Positions 59,422 through 64,000 of a DNA stretch of 64,000 nucleotides are shown one piece after another (the stretch's first letter is position 1; each line of letters opens with the position of its first letter). Source of the DNA: Aerococcaceae bacterium DSM 111021 (GTDB lineage Bacteria; Bacillota; Bacilli; Lactobacillales; Aerococcaceae); assembly GCA_020112395.1 (NCBI GenBank), contig JACCEK010000003.1, positions 223,340 to 287,339 on the forward strand, read 5' to 3'. The position numbers were made by a program, and so were the translations under genes. The notes below the pieces were generated by a model. That model had not been told where the DNA came from. It searched no databases and saw only the letters and a program-made list of their open reading frames with translations.

Positions 59422-60426
59422 TTAAAATAAATCTGAACTGTGAATAGGCGGATTAACATTTGTAGGATCAATCTTTAATAGAGCATGATTAACAGCTTGA
59501 GGAGCTTCCCCAAAACCAGTTGCAATGATTCTTACTTTACCTTCATAATGAGCGATGTCTCCAACAGCATATATGCCGGGTATATTTGTTTCGTATTGTG
59601 AATTCACTTCAATAGTATTTCGGTTTAAATTGAATCCCCATTTACGAATCTCGCCTATACTAGAAGTAAAGCCATAACTTACAATAAAGTTATCAATCTC
59701 TAGTGACATTGTCTCATCAGATTTTACTTTCTTCAAATTAATTGACTGGATATGATTGTTATCTCCGTTAATTGAATCTGGGATATATGGAGTAAGAAGT
59801 TCTACGGTAGAATTTTCTAACTGCATAACACTACTTTCAACGGCTCTGAATTTATCACGGCGATGAATTAAGTACACTTTATTAGCTAAAGGTTCGAGAG
59901 CTAAGGCCCAATCAACGGCAGAATCACCACCACCACATATAGCAACAGTTCTTCCAGTAAATTGTTCAATGTTATTAACATAGTAATGAAGATTACTGTC
60001 TTCATACATCTCCGCATCTGGGAGACTTAATTTTCTGGGAGAAAATGCTCCGTTACCAATTGCTAGAATGACGGTACGTGAATAATGAATTTGTTCATTC
60101 GTTATAATCTCAAAATATTCAAATCCTTCGTCAGCAATCTTCTTATTAACGTGCAAGACTTCCTCGCCAAGTTGAATAGTTATATCAAAGCGAGAAAGTT
60201 GTCGAATTAAATTACGTTCTAATTCATCACCTTTAACAGCAGGGTAGCCTGGAATGTCGTAAATGTTTTTTTCAGCATAAAGGTGAGCCGGTTGACCGCC
60301 TAAAGATTCAAGACTTTCAATAATCTTAGTTTTAGCATTACGTAATCCTGCATAAAATGCTGTGAATAAACCAACTGGACCCCCTCCAACAATTGTAATA
60401 TCAAACAAGGACTCTTTAAAACTCAA
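59422..60426 (-). CDS. yumC: Ferredoxin/flavodoxin-NADP reductase, YumC type
   Basis: The 334-residue flavoenzyme has a thioredoxin-reductase-like fold: FAD motif IVGGGPVGLFTAFYAG, NADP motif AICGGGDSAVDWAL and the C-terminal IYAVGDIAHYEGK. The CxxC pair of thioredoxin reductase is absent, which marks the ferredoxin-NADP reductase type. The start is probably the TTG at 60426; the ribosome site before it is weak, and no better start is seen. Confidence 0.92.
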   Translation of the reverse strand: MSFKESLFDITIVGGGPVGLFTAFYAGLRNAKTKIIESLESLGGQPAHLYAEKNIYDIPGYPAVKGDELERNLIRQLSRFDITIQLGEEVLHVNKKIADEGFEYFEIITNEQIHYSRTVILAIGNGAFSPRKLSLPDAEMYEDSNLHYYVNNIEQFTGRTVAICGGGDSAVDWALALEPLANKVYLIHRRDKFRAVESSVMQLENSTVELLTPYIPDSINGDNNHIQSINLKKVKSDETMSLEIDNFIVSYGFTSSIGEIRKWGFNLNRNTIEVNSQYETNIPGIYAVGDIAHYEGKVRIIATGFGEAPQAVNHALLKIDPTNVNPPIHSSDLF

Positions 60427-60447
60427 AGTATCACACTTTCTATAATA

Positions 60448-60954
60448 TTATAATAAAACTAATCTTAGGAAAACGGCAATAAATCCACCAGTTAAAGTGC
60501 CAACAATAACTTCACTAGGTTTGTGACCTAGATAACGGTTTATTATCATTCTTTCGTATTCTTCTATATTGTAGCTAAGTATTAAAGGATTATCTTCATC
60601 CTCATTATAACTTATCTCATCTGCTACATAATCTAATTCTGCCAGATGTTTACGTGCTAGAATGTCTAACACTATACCTTGCTCTCCACTCTGACGGCGC
60701 ACTCCCATAGAGTCGAACATAATGATTACTGCAAAGACTGTAGATATCGCAACGTAAGGAGAACTAAAACCATGTTCTAAAATTAAAGCAGTAGTCAAAC
60801 TACTCACAGCTGCTGAGTGAGAACTTGGCATACCACCCGTTGAAGCAATTAAATTAATTTTTGCACTTTTCCGATTGGTTAAATAAGCAATTGGATATTT
60901 AATTAATTGTGCAAACATAATTGAAACTAATGACGCAACTAAAGGGAAATTCAT
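60448..60954 (-). CDS. yuiD: Divergent PAP2 family membrane protein, YuiD-like
   Basis: The 168-residue product has about four membrane helices and the motif STGGMPSSHSAAVSSL with MFDSMGVRRQSGEQ, typical of DUF212/YuiD, a distant branch of acid phosphatase/vanadium haloperoxidase-like proteins. Substrate unknown; a lipid phosphate is plausible. The ATG at 60954 has AAGAAGG 7 bases upstream; a longer reading to 61005 has no such site. First gene of the minus-strand set. yuiD, yumC, yutG, yutF, yutD and yunD also cluster in B. subtilis. Confidence 0.9.
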   Translation of the reverse strand: MNFPLVASLVSIMFAQLIKYPIAYLTNRKSAKINLIASTGGMPSSHSAAVSSLTTALILEHGFSSPYVAISTVFAVIIMFDSMGVRRQSGEQGIVLDILARKHLAELDYVADEISYNEDEDNPLILSYNIEEYERMIINRYLGHKPSEVIVGTLTGGFIAVFLRLVLL

Positions 60955-61113
60955 AAATAAACCAACCTTCTTGTATTTTAATAGTAACTCAACAAACTTA
61001 ATCAAGAAAAACTTACTAAATTAAGCTAAAAACTTTTTTATCTATCAAAAATCAAACCTTTAATGATTCTTATTCAATAATATCAAAAATTATTTGATAT
61101 AACTATTAAAACA

Positions 61114-61131
61114 TTTGTTAAACATAACAAA
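61114..61131. repeat. Small palindrome upstream of ppiB
   Basis: TTTGTTA-AACA-TAACAAA lies 12 bases upstream of a TATAAT (61143-61148) that has no well-placed -35 box. It may be an operator in the yuiD/ppiB divergent region. Confidence 0.35.
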
Positions 61132-61183
61132 GTGAATTAGTATATAATGTATACAGAAAAAATAATAGGAGGAATGAATAAAA

Positions 61184-61771
61184 TTGAAAAATTTTCCGCA
61201 ATTAAAAAAAGATGAACTGAAAGTGGATATTACACTACATACTACTAAAGGTGATATTGATTTAGCACTTTTCCCTGAGGCAGCTCCAAAGACTGTTGAA
61301 AACTTTGTAAAGTTATCTAAAAAAGGCTATTACGATGGGGTTATTTTCCACCGTATTATTAAAGATTTTATGATTCAAGGTGGAGACCCAACTGGAACTG
61401 GTATGGGTGGAGAAAGCGTTTATGGAGAAGCATTTGAAGATGAATTCTCAGCCGAAGTTTTTAATTTATATGGAGCATTATCAATGGCTAATGCTGGACC
61501 AAATACAAATGGAAGTCAATTCTTTATTGTTACAGCACCAACTGTACCAGCACAAATGTTAGGTCAATTAACAGAAGCCGGATTCCCAGAAGAAATTATT
61601 GAAGAATATGCTGCTAAAGGTGGAACTCCTTGGTTAGACCATCGTCATACAGTCTTTGGGCATGTTGTTAACGGTATGGATGTTGTACTTGATATGCAAG
61701 CACAAGAAACTGGAGCACAAGACAAACCAGTAGAAGATATTGTGATTACTAGCGTTACTGTTAATGAGTAG
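61184..61771 (+). CDS. ppiB: Cyclophilin-type peptidyl-prolyl isomerase
   Basis: The 195-residue cytosolic isomerase has [21 protein letters not shown] and [16 protein letters not shown] with the active-site Arg, Phe, Met and Gln. An insert (about 125-160) before [14 protein letters not shown] is common in Lactobacillales cyclophilins. No signal peptide. The TTG at 61184 has AGGAGG 11 bases upstream; the closer ATG at 61174 is out of frame and soon stops. Confidence 0.94.
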   Translation: MKNFPQLKKDELKVDITLHTTKGDIDLALFPEAAPKTVENFVKLSKKGYYDGVIFHRIIKDFMIQGGDPTGTGMGGESVYGEAFEDEFSAEVFNLYGALSMANAGPNTNGSQFFIVTAPTVPAQMLGQLTEAGFPEEIIEEYAAKGGTPWLDHRHTVFGHVVNGMDVVLDMQAQETGAQDKPVEDIVITSVTVNE

Positions 61772-61800
61772 TCTACTTTAAAGTAAGGAGTGGATATACA

Positions 61801-62214
61801 TTGACAAAAGAATTTCGAATTGGGGATGTAATCCAAGGGGAAGTAACTGGTATTCAAAATTATGGTGTCTTTGTAAAATTATCGGATACAGAACAAGGAT
61901 TGGTACATATTTCTGAATGTAAACATGGGTACGTTACTGTATTAGATGATTTTATCGAAATTGGCGACAAAGTTAAAGTCAAAATTATCGATATTGATGA
62001 GTATACTAAAAAGATAAGTTTATCTTTTAGAGCGTTACAGTATTTAAATACGCCACCATTTCCAGCAAAGCTAAAAAGATATCCAAAAAGATATTTACCA
62101 AAAATTGGTTTCAAGACATTAGGGCGAGTTATGCCTACAATTATTGAAGATGGTTTGAAACAAATAGATGAAGATCAAACAAATATTCTAAGAAATAATG
62201 AGGAGAGATATTAA
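61801..62214 (+). CDS. S1 RNA-binding protein, YugI/CvfD-like
   Basis: The 137-residue product has one S1 domain (residues 5-78: [54 protein letters not shown]) plus a C-terminal basic segment. YugI and streptococcal CvfD are single-S1 proteins that bind RNA or ribosomes and affect stress response. TTG start behind AAGGAGTGG. It overlaps pgi by one base, so the two are coupled. Confidence 0.9.
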   Translation: MTKEFRIGDVIQGEVTGIQNYGVFVKLSDTEQGLVHISECKHGYVTVLDDFIEIGDKVKVKIIDIDEYTKKISLSFRALQYLNTPPFPAKLKRYPKRYLPKIGFKTLGRVMPTIIEDGLKQIDEDQTNILRNNEERY

Positions 62215-63557
62215 TGACAAATTTAAAATTTGATTATTCTAAAGCTTTATCATTCTTTAAAGAACATGAACTAACACAAATTAAACCATATATCGAATTG
62301 GCGCATAAGCAACTTCATGATAAATCTGGTGCTGGAAATGAGTATTTAGACTGGGTTGAATGGCCAGAAACATATGATAAAGAAGAGTATGCACGAATTA
62401 AAACAGCTTCTGAAAAAATTAAAGCTGATTCGGATATACTCATTGTAATTGGTATTGGTGGATCATATTTAGGTGCTAAAGCAGCAATCGAATTCTTAAA
62501 TGATTCTTTCTATAATATAAAAGCAGGTCGAAAAGGGAATCCTCAAGTAATTTTTGCAGGGAATAGTATCAGTTCTACATACCTACATGATTTAGTTGAC
62601 TTAGTTGGAGAACGTGACTTTTCAGTAAATATCATCTCTAAATCTGGTACAACAACTGAACCTTCAATTGCATTCCGTGTATTTAAAGAACTACTTGATA
62701 AAAAGTACGGACACGAAGAAGCAGTTAAACGTATTTATGCAACAACAGATAAAGAGCGAGGAGCTTTAAAGTCAGAAGCTAATGCTGAAGGTTATGAAAC
62801 ATTTATTATTCCAGATGGTATTGGTGGCCGCTTTACAGTGTTAACTGCGGTTGGATTATTACCGATTGCAGTTGCTGGTGGGGATATCGATGCCTTAATG
62901 GCTGGAGCACGTGAAGGAATGGAAGAGTACAGTAATCCAGATATTATGGAGAATAGTGCTTATCAATACGCTGCAATTCGCAATTTCTTCTACAAAAAAG
63001 GTAAAAATATTGAAATACTAGCAAATTACGAACCTGGTATGCAATACTTCTCAGAATGGTGGAAACAATTATTTGGAGAGTCAGAAGGTAAAGACCAAAA
63101 AGGAATTTATCCAGCGAGTGCGAATTTCTCAACGGATTTACATTCTATTGGACAAACAATTCAAGATGGTCAACGTAATATCTTCGAAACAGTTTTAAAA
63201 GTTGAATCACCAAGACATGATATTGATATTCCTAAGGCTGAGGAAGACCTAGATGGCTTAGGCTATTTAGAAGGTAAAACAATTGATTTTGTAAATACAA
63301 AAGCATTTGAGGGAACACTACTTGCTCATACTGATGGTAATGTACCAAACTTATTAGTAACTATCCCAGCAATGGATGAGAAATCATTAGGACATCTAAT
63401 TTACTTCTTTGAAAAAGCTGTAGGGATCTCAGGTTACTTAAATGGAGTAAATCCATTTGACCAACCAGGAGTAGAAGACTATAAACGTAATATGTTTGCT
63501 TTATTAGGTAAACCAGGATTTGAGGATTTAGCTAAAGAGCTAAATGAGCGACTATAA
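62214..63557 (+). CDS. pgi: Glucose-6-phosphate isomerase
   Basis: It interconverts glucose-6-P and fructose-6-P. The 447 residues show [48 protein letters not shown] and [17 protein letters not shown], the short bacterial form usual in Bacilli. GAGGAGAG precedes the ATG. It ends at a strong terminator. Confidence 0.97.
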   Translation: MTNLKFDYSKALSFFKEHELTQIKPYIELAHKQLHDKSGAGNEYLDWVEWPETYDKEEYARIKTASEKIKADSDILIVIGIGGSYLGAKAAIEFLNDSFYNIKAGRKGNPQVIFAGNSISSTYLHDLVDLVGERDFSVNIISKSGTTTEPSIAFRVFKELLDKKYGHEEAVKRIYATTDKERGALKSEANAEGYETFIIPDGIGGRFTVLTAVGLLPIAVAGGDIDALMAGAREGMEEYSNPDIMENSAYQYAAIRNFFYKKGKNIEILANYEPGMQYFSEWWKQLFGESEGKDQKGIYPASANFSTDLHSIGQTIQDGQRNIFETVLKVESPRHDIDIPKAEEDLDGLGYLEGKTIDFVNTKAFEGTLLAHTDGNVPNLLVTIPAMDEKSLGHLIYFFEKAVGISGYLNGVNPFDQPGVEDYKRNMFALLGKPGFEDLAKELNERL

Positions 63558-63564
63558 TTAATTC

Positions 63565-63592
63565 AAAACCACCTTTCGAGGGTGGTTTTTTA
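63565..63592 (+). terminator. pgi terminator
   Basis: AAAACCACC pairs with GGTGGTTTT around TTTCGAG, followed by T. Confidence 0.93.
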
Positions 63593-63855
63593 TTTACAAA
63601 TATATTCGAGTGGTATTCTATAGTAAGAAAAAAATAAGTATGTGAATATCAAAAAGGAAACTAGCTAGAAGACCGAATTAGAATAATCAACAGAATGATG
63701 ATCTATATATAGAAGAAACAGGTCCAATTGAAGAATAAAATAACACCATTTATATAAAGACATTAGAAAAGACATTACGTAACGGTAGGTATAAGTGAAT
63801 AAATGCATACTAATAAGAAACCTTAAAATTAAATTTATAAAAAGAGAATAAGTTG

Positions 63856-63885
63856 TTGACTCATTACTACACTCCATGGTATATT
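63856..63885 (+). promoter_or_regulatory. Strong promoter near the right end
   Basis: TTGACT (63856-63861), 18 bases, TGG-TATATT with TATATT at 63880-63885 (extended -10). Confidence 0.65.
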
Positions 63886-63982
63886 ATCTCTTGTCGTCAC
63901 AAGACGTTGTTACAATGTCTGGCGATACCGAATATGGTTTACAGTAAATTTACATAAAATTTACAAAAAAAGCAAAAAAGTG

Positions 63983-63988
63983 TTGACG
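63983..63988 (+). promoter_or_regulatory. Second -35 box at the right end
   Basis: TTGACG (63983-63988) follows A-tracts (AAATTTACAAAAAAAGC) like an UP element. Its -10 box would be just outside the window. Confidence 0.4.
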
Positions 63989-64000
63989 AAATCAATCGTC

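Larger units (their letters stand above)
63558..64000. other. Gene-free end of the window leading to a probable stable RNA operon
   Basis: 443 bases. After the pgi terminator, about 260 bases show no gene I believe in. From 63856 a strong promoter, a short transcribed-looking stretch, A/T tracts and a second -35 box follow, the usual build of tandem promoters before rRNA or tRNA operons. The RNA genes themselves would lie beyond the window. Confidence 0.5.

Noticed and set aside
63665..63877. 70-residue minus-strand open frame in the last gap
   Set aside because: Low-complexity hydrophobic content, no ribosome site, and it overlaps the strong promoter at 63856. Chance frame in AT-rich DNA.
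63915..63932. 5S rRNA-like words (TGTCTGGCGATACCGAA)
   Set aside because: Similarity to a 5S start ends after about 15 bases; no 5S structure follows.

Overview
The window is ordinary chromosome from a low-GC Gram-positive bacterium of the order Lactobacillales. The evidence is AT-rich codon use, strong AGGAGG-type ribosome binding sites, many TTG starts, and a fatty-acid cluster in the streptococcal/enterococcal order with FabT and FabK. A protein very close to the lactate oxidase known from Aerococcus suggests the Aerococcaceae. That placement is inference. No prophage, insertion sequence, CRISPR array or plasmid module was seen.

Layout. 1-2 kb: a secreted DUF1002 protein with an acidic tail. 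2.2-10.9 kb: one long housekeeping run, folD-xseA-xseB-ispA-tlyA-recN-miaA-hflX-def. 11.0-11.8 kb: tRNA-Arg(UCU) and a GNAT acetyltransferase. 11.9-13.2 kb: gdhA. 13.5-23.1 kb: the complete type II fatty-acid operon fabT-fabH-acpP-fabK-fabD-fabG-fabF-accB-fabZ-accC-accD-accA, with three FabT-type palindromes over its promoter. 23.6-28.9 kb: pyruvate dehydrogenase pdhABCD. 29.4-35.6 kb: F-type ATP synthase atpBEFHAGDC. 35.7-39.9 kb: a small unknown gene, a DUF985 cupin, and an lrgA-lrgB-lactate oxidase operon divergent from a LysR regulator. 40-45 kb: yktA, suhB family, typA, sodA, ftsW. 45-49.7 kb: ylbG-rsmD-coaD and the DNA-uptake genes comEA-comEC. 49.8-54.5 kb: a GNAT enzyme, a polysaccharide deacetylase, a CAP-domain protein with an alpha/beta hydrolase, and DegV. 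54.6-61 kb: a decayed CDP-alcohol phosphatidyltransferase homologue, yunD-yutD-yutF-TIGR01906, and a reverse-strand yuiD-yumC-yutG set. 61.2-63.6 kb: ppiB, a yugI-like S1 protein, pgi. The last 440 bases hold a strong promoter and a second -35 box, probably leading into a stable RNA operon outside the window.

How the genes work together. The metabolic genes centre on pyruvate. Lactate oxidase and the LrgAB pair can feed pyruvate in, PDH makes acetyl-CoA, and Acc/Fab turn it into acyl chains. SodA and the oxidase point to life with oxygen.

Most notable observations: (1) the ATP synthase delta subunit lacks its whole N-terminal domain, and alpha and beta carry changes in very conserved motifs; (2) a CDP-alcohol phosphatidyltransferase homologue has lost its catalytic aspartates; (3) lactate oxidase sits with LrgAB and a divergent LysR gene around a perfect 17-bp palindrome; (4) several promoters lie inside long inverted repeats or terminators. 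I did not find a clearly new multi-gene system.
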